NCBI GenBank assembly: GCA_025526915.1 | Contig: JAHLKH010000009.1 | Location: forward strand, 212,310-276,309 | Direction: 5' to 3' | Source of the DNA: Entophlyctis helioformis | Taxonomy: Eukaryota; Chytridiomycota; Chytridiomycetes; Chytridiales; Chytriomycetaceae | DNA: 64,000 nucleotides | Shown: piece by piece, positions 11,131 to 24,267 of the stretch | How the letters are laid out: every line of letters starts with the position of its first letter | How positions within the stretch are numbered: the stretch's first letter is position 1 | Notes under the pieces: model-generated | Databases searched by the model: none | Told to the model about the DNA's origin: nothing | The model's input: the letters and a program-made list of their open reading frames with translations, nothing else | Made by a program: the position numbers and the translations under genes

Positions 11131-14100
11131 ATGAAGAGCCATGAAAACCAGCTTACAACCACTTTCCACAACACACAGCGACGCGTTCTGCAGTCCATGG
11201 TCGACTTTGGCGAGCCGGCTGCCCAACCCCTGACAGCCGCATCACCCCCCGCGTCGCCGTCGCCGCAGCCCCATCCCACAACATCTGCCCCCTCCTCTCC
11301 GCCTTCCACATCCACATCACAAGCACAGCAAGCACACCGCTCAAACTCAAACGGCAGCAGCGACAGCGGCACAACACCAACAGCTGCATCTGCGTCTGCA
11401 AAACAACCGCTCCTCAAACGCACGCTCTCTGTATCCGCCAAGCCGTCCAACTCCAATGGCAACGCCAAAGCCCGCGCGTCCAGGCTGCAACGGAAACCCA
11501 CGTTTCTGTCGCCGTACGGCGCTGACCGCATGAGCCCCTTCACTCGCTTCCTGGGCCGGATGTTCAACCATATCGGCACCGTCGCCCGCGTCCCTCTGTC
11601 CATGTCGGACGGCAAAGTCGCGCCTATCGAAGAGTACATTGCGCGCGACATCCAACGGTCGGCTCAGGCCGAGCAAGAGTCGTTGCTCCAGCAGTCGCTC
11701 GGCTTGTCCCCGCACCAGCAACAGCAGCAGCAGCAACAGCAACAACTTCAAATCCAGCCGCTGTCGAAAGAGGGTGCCAGCAAACAGAGTAGCATAATGG
11801 ACAATGGCCATTTCTTGGACATGTCCATGTCCATGGCCATGCCGGCTGGTATTCGGTCGTCAGCGCCTCTCGTCCAAGTCGCCAACGACGAAACACGCGG
11901 CACACATACATCGATCCCTATACTGTCCTCGCCAGACGCACAGGCAGATACCCAGCAGCCCGATCCAGCAGAGCTGCAGTCCATTCCATCGTCGGCCCCG
12001 CCACCACCGCCGCCGCCGCCACCACCACCACCACCCGGCCAGGACGGCCCGCAGCAATCGCTCAACTGGACGCTCTTTGTCCACCCACGAACACTCCGGT
12101 TCATCTCGCCCGAAATGGAGGTCCACTACATCCGCACCTGTCTCCTCAAGAACCGTGTGATCATGCTGCGCATCGTGTCGTTCCTCGGTCTCATCATCAT
12201 GGCAGTCAATGTCCAGTCCATAGTAATGTCGCCGCTGCTGGCCGTGCTGTGGGCGTGCAATGCGGTCATCATGGTGTGCGTGAGCGCGCTGTCGTGGTTC
12301 CGCGCTGGCGCCGTGTACATTCGCGTGGCTACCTCGTGGCCGCATGGTGCTGCGATCCTCAAAGGCGTCGAGGTAATCCTCGCTTTCGAGGCTCTTCTTC
12401 TAGCGCATTGCGCTCACACTCACTTGCACGACCGCACGCGCTGACCCGCTGTTGACTGGCAGATCTTTATTGTCATGTGCATGTCATGGTACGATATCCT
12501 TAACGGCGTCGATTCTGGTCGCGTCATTGGCTCAGCATCCATCCTTGGCATCTTCTATTTCTGTCTGTCGAGCGGCCTGACGTCCACGTACATCGAGTCG
12601 CTCATTGGCGTGGCAGGTATCCTGTGCATGTCCATGATCAAGTGTGTCCTCATCACCACTTTTCCGCCGCCAGACACGCTGCCACCGGGCCAGACATCGC
12701 TACAGCCGCTGGATGCATGGAACCGCGTCGTGGTGTACCTGCTGCCCATTGCGTGCGCGTTAGTCACCATCTCGGAGCTCGTGGTTCCGGGCGACCGTAT
12801 ACGTCGCATCAGGTGCGTCTAGCCGTGCCCTGCCCTGCTTCCCTGACAAGATCGCCTCCACCACCACCACGACCAGCAGCTGTGCTAACAGCACGATGGT
12901 ATCCAGCTACCTCAAGACGCATTTCGTGGAGTCGCAGCTCAAGGAAACCAACATCGAGCGTGCAAAGACGGACTACCTGTTGTCCGTATGTCTGCCCAAA
13001 TCTGTCATCGCCAAGCTCAAGGGCCAGATGACGTTTGACTTGATCGCACACCGCTACGAAGACGGTACAGCCACTTTGCCTCTCTCCCCTTCCCTCTCTC
13101 GTTGCACGCCAACCACACTGCGCTTGTGCAGGAGACTAACACCGCGCGTGTGTGTGGGTGACAGCGACAGTCATGTTCGGCGAGCTCAAAAACTTCAAGG
13201 AGATTGCCGCCACCATGGGATCGATGAAACAAACCATCATGATCATCAACAGCCTGTTTGAGCGTGTCGACGAAACCATTTTCGATTTCGAGTCGCTCGA
13301 GAAGATCAAGGTGCGTGTGCGATTCCCTCCCTCTCACACACTCACTCATTCGCTCGCTCGTTCGTCTACATGCTGACTCCATGCATGCCGACGCGTGTCC
13401 AGACGATATCCAACAAGTTTCTCATTGTCGGCGGCCTGGTGGGCGATACCGCGCCGCACCTCACCGAGATGCTGGACATGGCGCTTGATCTCCTGGCCGC
13501 GTACTCGACACCGCAGTCGGTGCTCGTCGACGACGCCGGGTCGACCACCGAGGTCGTGTTCCGGCTCGGCTTCGGCCTGGCTGTCGGCCCGCTCGTCGCC
13601 TGCATTGTCGGCAAGAAAAAGTTTGTCTACGAGATCTATGGGGATGTTGTCAACATCTCGTCGCGGTTTCTGGGCCAGGCGACGTGTGGGCAGGTTGTCG
13701 TGTCGGACAAGGTGCTGGACCGTGTCAAGGACGGTAAGCGGATGCCGTGGCTCGCCAGCGTGTGCGGCGAGTGCGGCGAGTGCATGCACAGGTGTGTGTG
13801 TGTGTATAAGACCACTCAACAGGCTGTACTCGTGTGTGTGTGCACCGGACAGGATACGAGAGCGAAGAGATTGGCCAGCGGCTTGTCAAGGGCAAAGGCA
13901 AGGTCAACCTGCACAACATCGTGTCCCGGAAACGGCGGCGTGACGCTGGCGTGAGCTTGCTGGTTCCAGACGCGCCGGTCGGTGCAGACGAGTCGTTGGT
14001 CGATGTGGCCAACCGGTCGTCTGTCGTCCTGCCATCCATGCGTCCAAGCGTCGCTGGCGCTCCAGTCGCTCCTGGAAGCTCTGCTGCATCTGCCTCGCAG

Positions 14101-15164
14101 CTTCCACAGACATCGCAACAGGCGCTTGGATCAACGCAGCAGCAACAGCCACAGCCGCCAGTCGCAACTGGACGCGAGCGGTTCAAGTCCGTCACGCTTG
14201 CCAAGATCATCCGTGGCAACACTGTCGCGCAGTTGGTGAATGCTGCTGCCGGTGGCGGCGCCGGTGGCAGTGGTGGAGCTGGAAATGCGAGTACACTGCC
14301 ACAGGGCGGTCCTGGCCAGGCGGCACAGCTTCCCGGCGGCCAGCTCAACGTGCCCGCCCCGCCGCCGCCATCAACCGCAGGCACGACAATACCAGCCTCG
14401 TCGCACCCGTTTGCGCGTATGGCGACATTCAAGCGGCACGGCGGTGGGCACGTTGGCACCATTCCTATCATCACCGAAGGCGCAACCGACGCATTCGAGA
14501 CCGGCGACGCGTCCGTACAGCCGCAACAACCGCCACAGCCGCGTGGGTTGTCGGCCTTTGCGGCGATTGCCGAACGGCGTCAGTCCGCCGCGCAAGTGCA
14601 GCTGCGGCCCATGGACCGAGTGAGTCTCTGCCCCGGCCTGTTGCTTCATCATCCAGCCTGCATCCGGCTCGCCGGGTTGGCTCCACCACCACACTAACAC
14701 GCACATGCACACATCCAGCCAAACAGGTACTCGGACATGTCGATGCTGCCTGTGCAGGAGATCGACTCGGCACAGCAGTCGCGCCGCTCGAGCGTCAATG
14801 TCGAGTTTCCGTCGGCCCTCGACCGCTCCACATCGGGAGCGTTCACCGCGCTCATCGGCGGCTCGCGACAGCCCTCGGTGCCCGTCCCGGTGTCGGTACC
14901 CATGCCCGTGCCAAGCCAGCGTCGGCAGTCTGTGGAGCAGTACACGCGCATGTCGCCGGCAGGCTCCGGGTCGCTTGCCGACTCGCACGCGTTCGCGCCG
15001 AGATCTGCGATGCACATGTCGCAGACGGCAGGCGATCTCAAGTCGCTGGCTGGGTTTGCCCGGCGTATCGGCGGGCCAGGCGGCGGCCCCGGCGTGTCCA
15101 TCATCCAGATCGAGTCTATGGCTTCGTTTGGGAGTCTGGCGCCACCGCCGACCCTGCCGCCCTC

Positions 15165-15202
<38 letters not shown>

Positions 15203-18200
15203 GGACGGCTAGCCTCAGCGCGAGCATGAACGGATATGCCGGTGGTGGAGGGAGTGCAGGAGCGAGTCCGCTGCGATCTAGCGTGCACTCGCGCGGGAGC
15301 AGTACAGATAGCAAGATTGCTGGTGTGGCGACTGGCGCGTCGACTAACACCGGAGGGACTGGATCAGCTGCAGGAACTGGTGTTGGTGCACTCGCAGCGA
15401 GTGTGGGTATGGCGACTGGGCTGCCGCCGCTGTTTGCACCAATGGCGGCCGGCAGAGCGCTCTTGCCGACCGGGATGAGCGATATCGTCAGCATGGCATT
15501 CAACCAGCGCAAGACGTCGCCACAGTTGCCGAGAAGTCGAGAACCAGACGGCGATCCGAGCGGTCATGTTGCACTGCCGGGAACATCTGTCGCGTCAGGA
15601 GCCACGCCGGCGCCAGCGACCAGCACGACCACCACAATCGCCACGACCGCCACGCCTGGACTTGCACCTTCCGGCACGACAAGCACAGCCATGGACGGGC
15701 GGCCGGCAGACACCGCAGCACGGCCGGCACCCTTGGGATCTGTACCCAACGCAGGCAGTTTTGTCCGCCGAAAGACGACATCCAAGAAAGCCGTGATTGT
15801 GGACAACAGCACCAGCCATGACGTGGACGCCAACGAGACAGCTGCTCCCCTCAATCCGCTGGACAACGACTCGACCGCCGCTGCTACCATCGCAGCACTC
15901 CTCGACCCGCATCGGCGGCCAGAGTACAACCGCGCCGACACGGCATTGCATCACCAGATCCAGTCGTCACAGCAACACCAGCCGCTCCCACAGCTGCTCG
16001 AAGGCGACGATGACGACGACGACGACGACGACGACGATGGCGCCGATGCTATCGAGACGGATTTTCTGGATATTCCTGGAGGCGGCTACCAGTCTGAGCA
16101 CTCGATCAACCGCTCACCGACACTGCTCCTGCCGCGGGCCACGACCGCACGCCGATCGCAAGTCACCGTCAAGCGCGCGCTGACTGTGCAAGAAGAAGCC
16201 AAGGTGGCCGAGACGTCGCGCGACGCCAAAGACTTTGTCATGGACGTCATTCTCCGCATGTGCGAGAAGATTGGCGGCATCACAGCTGCTGCGGGCGGCA
16301 AGGGGTCGCACTCGCAGCGGTACATGCGCGTCATTTACAACGAGATCAATCCGCAGACACTGGCATTCTATCATCCGGCGCTCGAGGAGCAGTTCCGCTC
16401 CGACTATGTCACGGCAACATGGGCACTGTTTCTGCGTGGCAATATGCGCATCCTGGTGGTCGAGGTGCTGTTTCTGGTGCTGGGCCTGCACTCGTACTGG
16501 ATGGGCGAGTCGGCAGACTTGTGGCGCGACTCGCAGACGCTGGCTCTGGTGGCCAGCGCGGCCGTTGCGAGTCTCGGCGCTCTCCTCGTCTCCACCGTCG
16601 TCGCCATCCGCTTCGACGATGTCGCGAACCCGCTGCACGCCTTCCGCCACCGCATCATCCATTTCTACATTGTCGTGTCGAGCCTGCTGCTGTCGGCCCT
16701 TGTCGTGTCGCTGCCGTGGTCGCGCCTCGGCACCTACGACTTTATGGTCGGCGCTACGATCCCGCAGCTGGTGGGCTACTCGATCATGCGCATGGACGGC
16801 ATCATCTTCATCTACAAGACACGCACCACCGCGTGCGTCGGCTTTGCTATGATGGGCCTCCAGCACCTGCTTGGCCAGACAACGTGGCAAACGACCCTCA
16901 CAGTCACGTTCTGCTCGGCCCTGATCTACGCAACGTTCTTGCGGTCGATGCGGTCGACGCGGCTAGAGTACCTGCTCGATGTCATCATGGACACCCAGGC
17001 GGATCTCGTGTGGAACGAAATGGAAAAGAGCTCGCGGCTGCTGTACAATATCCTGCCCGAGACGGTCATCACGCGGCTCGTGCGCGAACCGACCTCGATT
17101 GTCTACGAAGAGCTGCAGATGGTGTCGGTGCTGTTCATGGATATCGTCAGGTACGTGCACTGAACAGTGTGTGGATGGGAGGAGGGGGGGGGGGGGGGGG
17201 GGGGGGGGGTCGTGTCGCAGCGCAGTCCGACGCGACTGCCACGCTGCCGAGTCTAACTCTGCGATGACTGCAGCTTCACGGTCATGTCGGGCAACAAGGA
17301 GCCCATCATCATTGTCGAGATGCTCAACACGCTCTTCACGTTCATTGACCACATGACCGAAGAGTACTGTGTCGAAAAGGTAGACTGCCATTCCCGCACT
17401 CGCGTCTCTGTGCCTTGGACTCACATGGCTGCCATGGCTGCGGCAGATCACGACGATCGGTGATGCCTATGTCGCCTGCTCGTCCATCACGGGCCAGTCG
17501 GACGACTCGTTTGGCGCAACGTCCATCTGCATGGTCGCGCTCCAGATGCAAGCCTACGTCGAGCGCGTCTTCAACACTCTGCCCGTCGTTGCCAACAACT
17601 TCTCGTCCGCCGTATCCATCCGTATCGGTATCAACACAGGTACGCTCTGTCTGCACTTGCACACAGCGTGCCGTCGACGCGTGTGCTGACTTGGCCGTGA
17701 CGATACACAGGACCCTGCTATGCCGCCATCATGGGCGGGCCGCGCAACTTTCGCTACAACGTGCTGGGCGATACCGTGGATGGAGCCGAAAAGGCAAGCC
17801 ACATCTCATCACACCCTCTGTCTGTCTGTTCGTCTGTCTGTCTTTGCACACCGCGTCCTCACACTCGACCGCGACAGTTGCAAGAGACGGCACCTCCAGG
17901 CCGCGTGAGCATCTCGGCATCCACGTACGACCGTGTGTATGACGTGTACGGGTTCGGGTTCGAGGAGCATCCAGTGACCGTGCCGGGCGTGCCGCACACG
18001 CCGTACATTATCACGCTCGTCGACGAAGGGCTGCTTGATCTGGACAGCGAGTACTACTGGCCTGCACCCGACGGCGGTGCTGGCACAGGGACGGGGCCAG
18101 GGACAGGGACGGGGCCAGGTGGTGATGGCAGTGGCGGCAGTGACGGCGGTGGGACAACCGGTGGTGGAGGCGGTGGCGGTGGCAGTGGCGGTGGAGATCC

Positions 18201-19298
18201 GCTCAACTCGTCTGGTGGCAGTGTGGCAGGATACAACGGCCGCATCTCGATCAGCACGTCAAACGCTGCACCGCCGCCGGTGCCCACGAGCGGCTCACAC
18301 GACCGACGGCGGTTGTCTGTCACGAGCACCGGCACCGGCACCGCGCCGCCCGGGTCCGTCCCGCCATCTGTTGCCGCTCCTCCTGTCGCCAGCATCCACG
18401 GATCACTGTCCGACACTCGCACCTCGGGCACGTTCCATGGCCGCGACTCTGCGTCCATGGATCCGTCCGCCTCGTTCAGCCACGCCAGCGGCACGCGTCG
18501 CCCGTCCATGGAGCATGTCCACGCAAGCCGCGGGTCCGGCCTGGTCGGCTCGTCGACCGCCGGCACCCAGCCCGCCGGTCCGCCGCTTCCGCCATACTCG
18601 GGCACCGTCATGAGCGCTGTCCCCCACTCGCTGCGATCGCATACTCGCAGGTCGTCGTTGCCCAACCTCCAGCCTGTGCGGTTGCCGCCCGGCATGATGG
18701 CGGCCGCTCCGCAGCTCCCTGTTATCCCTGCAAGAGGGTCGCCGGCGTCGTTGGGTCCGGCTTCCGCGTGGTCGCCAAACGATCCTCAGCCGACGCAGCA
18801 ACAACACACGCCACAGCAACAGCACACGCCACAGCAGCAACACACGCCGCAGCAGACGCATCACGGCCGCACAGACTCGGTGACGTCTCGGGCATCGTCG
18901 CACCACCAGCTGGCACCCGCCACCCTCCCCTGTCTCGCCGAAAGAGCATCATGGACAACTACACCGCGTCGCGTGACTCGTTGTCAACCGGCACGTCATC
19001 GCAACCGCAGCCGCCGTCGCACATACGCAGCATCAACGCGCTGGCACTGCCGCTATCAGGGGCCGGCGGCGACATGCTCTCGTCCAGCATGACCAATCAA
19101 ACGTTCCTGTCGATCCCTGGCGCTGGCGGCGCTGGCGGCGCTGGTGGTGGTGGTGGCAGCAGCAATGCAGGGATATCTCGCAGGGCTCCCACCTTTCGCG
19201 ATCTGAGCCATGTGGGGACAACAGACGGACTGATTGTCCCCAGCGTGGGCATGAAACGCCGCGGAAGCACCATGCTGTCCAATATGCCGACCTCGTGA
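11131..19298 (+). CDS. 12-TM class III adenylyl cyclase with tandem C1 and C2 domains
   Basis: A membrane enzyme expected to make cAMP from ATP. Exons can be traced as 11131-12372, 12463-12812, 12892-13074, 13171-13310, 13403-13733, 13853-14619, 14719-17150, 17274-17379, 17447-17639, 17711-17793 and 17878 to the end. Order: disordered N-terminus with poly-Gln and poly-Pro; about six TM helices (12130-12790); cyclase domain C1 (13170-13900); a long Ser/Gln/Asp-rich linker; about six TM helices (16420-16960); cyclase domain C2 (17040-18030); a Gly/Ser/Pro tail. C1 keeps the Asn and Arg of YGDVVNISSR but has FGEL and ISNKF where metal-binding Asp are expected. C2 keeps both Asp (FMDIV, TIGDAY) but has DTVDGAEK instead of Asn/Arg. 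This is the metazoan tmAC layout, unlike yeast Cyr1 (LRR type). One intron (17794-17877) is GC-AG. The tail changes frame near 18935, probably an indel. Start could also be the ATG at 11198. Confidence 0.85.
17184..17209 (+). repeat. 26-nt poly(G) tract in cyclase intron
   Basis: An uninterrupted run of 26 G lies within the short intron 17151-17273 of the adenylyl cyclase gene. The transcript would carry the G-run. The exact length may be unreliable because homopolymers of this size are poorly sequenced. Confidence 0.85.
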
Positions 19299-19459
19299 TC
19301 CCCAGCCCCTGGCTCTTCCGCAACGAACCCCCACCCCCCTCTCCCTTCTCTCGTCCTTGCCACAATACAATCATGCAATACATACATCCAGAGCATTACC
19401 CAAGCGGGAGGTTGCGGTTCGGTTAGCGCAGGCTGGCGCACCTTGATCATGCCCCTGTT

Positions 19460-21755
19460 TCATTGCGGTCTGATGCGCGGGTCGCGAACCGCTTCTGTCA
19501 TGGGCAGCTCAATCGCAGGTGCAGGTGTGGCGGCTGGCACCGGGCCGGGCGGCTTGAACACAAAGTTATCCTCGCTCGCCAGTCGGTTGAGTGTTACGTC
19601 CAGGGAGGACGGTTGCTGCCATGCCGGCATCTCCACTGGCATCGCCGGCTGCATCGGCTGAACGCCTTGCTGTACGACGTGTTCAATGCGGCGCTTGACG
19701 TCGTCAATGGCCGCGTTGAGCTGGTTTCAAGGATTGCCAGACGCTTTTCGACATCGCGAATATGGGCCTTGACCATGTACGCGTGGGTGCTGTCGGGCGA
19801 AGGATCTCTTTCGAGTTCCTGTTTGGCTATAGTGAGCGTTTCGCGTGCCGACTCAACGAGCGCAGACAGAGAAGCCACGGCATGGTCTTGTAACGCGATT
19901 TGCAACAGGAGATCTTCGCGCATGTCTGGGTTGCTGAGCATTTGTCTCACGCGCGCCAGATCCACAACTGGGGCAGTCGATGGGGCAGGCGGCTGTTGGT
20001 CAAAACCGGATGCGGGTGGTTCAAACAGCCCATGGGACGAGGATCGGTTTGGTAGAGTCAAGGACGAGGACGAGCTGTCTCGGTGCATCTCGATGGCATT
20101 CGTGTGGCTAGACGGCGACGGAAGGACCATGTCGCGACGTGGCAGATCATGTACATAGTTGGGTGGATCGACAACAGGCCGAAGGTCATCGCGGAAGAAC
20201 CAGTTGCCAGCGGGCCGCATGTTTGCCTGTCTTGGCTTGACATCCGCATCGGTCGGGTGCATCAGCACCAGCCAGTTGTGGTGGGAGTGGACGTATAACT
20301 GAATGATGCTGCTTGGCAGTGGCTGTCGACAGGCGACCTTCATGAGAGGCACAAAGTAGAAGGTGCGGCCGCTGCGACTGTTGACAACAAGTGCCTGCTC
20401 CGTCGGTTGCTAGTGGTCAGCACGCAGAACTGGTATGCACACATGCGTCTATCAAGGAGTAGACGGCTAGGTGGAGGCATAGAGGGGCAAGATGTCTTGA
20501 CGTACATGCGACATGTTGCTGACGCGTTTGATGGGCGGCCACATGGTTGCATAGTCCTCCCAGCATCGCGTCGAGATGCGCGTTATGAACCACATGTACG
20601 AGTGGTCGGTGATCATCGCATGGTCCAGCTCGATAGTCGTGCTCACAGCCAGCTCGTCTCCACTGCAGGTGTGCAGGGCAGATGCATTCCACTTTGTCGT
20701 CAGTGGCGACTAACCCAAGCGAAACGGGCAGAACAGCAGAGCCCACCATGCACTCACAGCGCAAGGGGATATGGCCATGCGGCCATCAAGTCAATCTTGA
20801 CAGTCGAGCGGTCGTCGGCGCGGAACTTTCCGGTCCATGCCACATGCGTCCACTCGCTTTCCATGTAGCGCCGATGAGCAGGGCCAGCGGCAAGGTCGCT
20901 CGCATAGCTGACGTGCAGCTGGATAAGCTGCTCGATCTGTGCAAGGCGCAGATTGCTGTGCAGTTGACGGAACAGCCCGTGTATCTGCCGCTCGGATGCA
21001 TGCGAGCCGTTGCGTGATCTGACGCTCGACTCGGACGCACGCGAGAATCCCTGCGGGTATGCAGTCGGGATGCTGCGCAGCATCGCTGCAAGCTGCTTGA
21101 TGGGCGTGAGTGCCGTTGAGTTTGGCCCTTTGCCGATGCTGTACTTTGTGTGTCTGTAGTCGACGGCTGCCTCGAGCACGGTCACGTCAACAAGCGAGGT
21201 GCTGGCAGCCTTGTGGGCCGGCTGCCGCTCGTGCTCATCCTGCGATGGCGGCGGGATCCGATCGCTGAGCAGCGCCTTGACGCCGGGAAGCAGGGGAGCC
21301 AGCGGCATGTCCGACACCAGCAGGTCGGGCGGGTCCAAGTAGTCGACGTCGATGCCCGCGGCAAGAGAGTCGGCCAGCCGCTGGATCTGGCGCAGATGCA
21401 GCGCGACGGTGCTCTCGGCCCGCCGGCGGTACGAGCGGTCGATGTCGAGCGGATCGGCTGTCCAGACCGAGGCGGCGGGGATGGCCAGGGCCGCCTCGTC
21501 CGAGGCCGGGAAGTCGAGGATGTGCGGCCACAGGTCCAGGGGGCCGGCGTCCATCCTGTGCTGCAGACGGCCGTGAGTCAGCTGAGCGACGAGCGGCAAG
21601 GCAAGGCAAGGCAACGCAGGACGCACATTGGCGGGCTCAGGCCCCGCTGTCTTTGCGGCTGCGCCTGCTGCGGTCGCTGCCTGTGGCGGCCCCTGCCGGC
21701 TGCCACCTGTGCCTGCACTCGCTCCTGCACCTCCACCACCACCTGCACGGCCCAT
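19460..21755 (-). CDS. Unrecognised protein with C-terminal coiled coil
   Basis: I do not recognise the family. Exons on the minus strand run from the ATG at 21755 to 21627, then from 21560 to about 20760, a middle exon of about 20670-20505 (ending in MWPPIKRVSNMSH before a GTACGT donor), and a last exon from about 20409. The protein has a Gly/Ala-rich start, an ordered core (for example AWPYPLAL, HAMITDHSYMWFITRI, IIQLYVHSHHNWLVLMHP) and a C-terminal helical region (HIRDVEKRLAILE) followed by a Pro-rich tail ending RDPRIRPQ. Near 19728 the reading frame changes by one base inside the helix: the continuation in the second frame (QLNAAIDDVKRRIEHVV) is clearly the rest of the same coiled coil, so a one-base assembly deletion is likely. 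Soluble; no signal peptide or TM segment seen. It diverges from the RING gene. Confidence 0.6.
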
Positions 21756-21807
21756 GGCGTCCACGTTTTCGTGATCTCGTTCAACCACAAACGCAAACGC
21801 AAACGCA
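21756..21807. promoter_or_regulatory. 52-bp gap between divergent start codons
   Basis: The ATG of the minus-strand gene (21755) and the ATG of the RING gene (21808) are separated by only 52 bp, rich in A and C with repeated AAACGC. Both promoters and 5' leaders must overlap or extend into the opposite gene. Confidence 0.6.
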
Positions 21808-24188
21808 ATGGCGTCTGCTGCAAGCCCCGCCGCCACGATAGCCCTGCGCGCGTTCCGCGACTCGGTCGTGCCCGTGCCGCACGGCCTGCCGTGGGTGTGG
21901 GTGTGGTCGTGGTGGCCCATCTCGTCGGCCCTTCCACAGCACAACCACAACCCGCAGCAGCACAACCAGCAGACGGTCCCGCCGCCACCGCCCTATTGCC
22001 CACCCCTCATGCAGACGTGGCACTTTTCCGCGTCGCTGCTGCTGGCCACGCTGTTCTTCGCCGTGCGGCTGGCTCGGCCCTGGCTGCCTGCCCGCCCCCT
22101 GCCGCGCTGGGCCGTGCTGGCGGCCCGCATCCTGCTCCTGGCCTGGATCGTCGCCCTGGTCCTCAACATGCTTCTCAACATGGGCTCCATGCTCAACTCG
22201 GGCGGCGGCGTGTGGGCCGTCGTCACGTCCTATGGCCCCGACTCGCCTGCGTCGTCCGCGTCGTCCGAGCCGTCTGCGCCACCCTTGGCTGCCACCACCC
22301 CCGGATCTGCCTCGGCTGCTTCGCCCAAGCCGATCCTGCACTCGTCGTCCATGCCACACATGGGCGAACGCGGCGATGACGACTCGGACGACTCGCCGCT
22401 GTGGGCTCGCCTCCTGTCCACAGCATTCTTCATCGACGTCCTCAACTACGAGTCCATCGTGCGGCTGTACTTGCTCCTGTACCCATCACCTGGCGGCCTC
22501 CCGCCCCCACACCACCACGGATCGCTCGATGGCGACTACCTGTGGGCCGCCATTCTGCACTACTACTACGCCATCGACCTGCTTCCGGTGATGCTGTTCA
22601 AGTGGCTGCAGATGGCGTCGGTGCTCTGCCATTTGGCTGCCGAAATGGCGCTCGAGAATCCGTTCTGGGAGAGCGTGCTTGCGACAACGCCAAGATCGTG
22701 CAATGGATGCGTCGTGCCCATCTGATCTGGAGCCTGACGCTAGGCAACGGTGCTCCCTGGCTGCTATGGGTTCCTGACGCGCTTGTCCTGTGTGCCGCAA
22801 TCCTCTTCTATGTCGGCGTGGTCACTGGCGTTGAGCTGTCGCCGCGGTTCTCGTCGAGTGGCAGGCGCTCACATGGCTCGGGTCCTGTCCATGACGCCCT
22901 GATTGACAGCACGGCCAGCCATGCTCGCGGCCATGCTCATGCACATTCGCACGTCCTGGCTGGCGTAGACAGTGACAGTGAAGACGAGGACTCGCCAACG
23001 TCCACCGATATCGATTTTACAACTGCAGCCGCAGCCGCAGCAGCCGCAGCAGCCGCGGGGTTCCATCTGGACCAGCAAGAAGGCGGGATTCGCCATCGAC
23101 AGCCAAGACGCGCTTCAACAGCTGTCGCAACTCAACAGAGTGGCCATGAGACCGTCCAAGCTATGCTGCAGCCGTCGCATAGGGCAACGAGCCCGATACT
23201 GGCCGGGCGTCGTCGCAACTCACGTCTCCAGCCAACGGAAGAGGAGCACATTTACAAGCTGTTTCTGAATCTTGACACGCCATTTGGGTCTGACAATGTC
23301 GATGACTACGACGACCAGCTGTGGTTGTCTGATGATGTGTCAGACAGAGGCGACGTCAGCGATACAAGCAGCGACAGCATCGATACCGATGCCAGCGAGC
23401 CTGGTGGTGCTGGTAGTGGCTTGGACGCAAGTCCCACGCGGCAAAGCACACGGCTTGCGCAAAGGCGACATAGTGTTGGAGGAGTGCAGCCACACACACG
23501 AGGTTTTCGCACGGCACACTTTGATGCGACCGAGATCTCCCCTGACGAAGTCAATGAGCTGCTGCAGGACGCATACCACCGCGGGTCGAGTGCAGGCCAG
23601 CCAGACGAGTCGTTGCTGGACGAGTCGTATCTGTGTCCTGATCGCGTGTTTACTCGCCAGATGCGCAAAGCCGTATTGCAGTCAAACAGCGGCTCAGCAC
23701 CAGCTTCTGGCCGTCCAGCATCCACGTCTTCCGCTCCTGAATCCCCAACAGGCGACCATCGGCTTGGATTATTGCCATCAGCATCATCCTCGTCCAAGCA
23801 GCAAGAAGCGCACGATGGATCGCCGTCCCAGACAGCCGCATCAGCAACAGAGACCCCGCGACGATCCCTTGTGTCCGGTGCGGCCTATGCGGTGCGAGAC
23901 GTTGCTGCCCGTGCCGAGCGGTTCCGACGCATCCTGTCGTCGCACGCGCCGGTTGCACGCACAGTGGACGCGATCCTGTCCTCGCGTCGCGCCGACAACC
24001 AGCGCCGCAACCAGATGGGACTCATGTGTGTGGTCTGCGCGGCACGCAAGCGCGACATTATCCTGCAGCCGTGCAACCACCTGTGTCTGTGCGAGGAGTG
24101 CAAGGTGCGCATGGGCCACGAGAGCCTGGGCAAGTGCCCAGTGTGCTCTCGCACGGTAGAGTCGTCGGTCAAGATCTTCTGGTCCTGA
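21808..24188 (+). CDS. Multi-pass membrane RING-finger E3 ubiquitin ligase
   Basis: The C-terminus is a C3HC4 RING: CVVC, CNHLCLCEEC and CPVC (about 24028-24155), ending a few residues later in KIFWS. This compact C-terminal RING is of the MULAN/IAP type and would recruit an E2 enzyme. The N-terminal part has hydrophobic segments around 22020-22090, 22110-22180, 22560-22640 and 22740-22830, so it is a membrane protein with the RING probably facing the cytosol. The middle is acidic and Ser-rich, with an Ala run and a His-rich patch (HARGHAHAHSH). The frame changes once, near 22675, between ENPFWESV and IVQWMRRAHLIW, with no room for an intron; a missing base is the simplest explanation. No introns are otherwise needed. 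Substrate unknown. Confidence 0.8.
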
Positions 24189-24267
24189 GGACACCGAATG
24201 AAGGTGGTTCGAGCCTTGAATCGCTTTCTCGCACTGCAACCGCAACCACAACCGCAGCAACAGCAGC

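Noticed and set aside
17731..18060. Reading straight through 17794-17877 as 28 extra residues in the cyclase
   Set aside because: The frame is open, but the insert falls inside a conserved block of C2 and has a perfect GC-AG intron signature, with EK joining LQETAPPGRV.
22660..22700. Programmed ribosomal frameshift in the RING gene
   Set aside because: No slippery heptamer or pseudoknot-like sequence is evident, and similar breaks recur across the window, so a sequence error is simpler.
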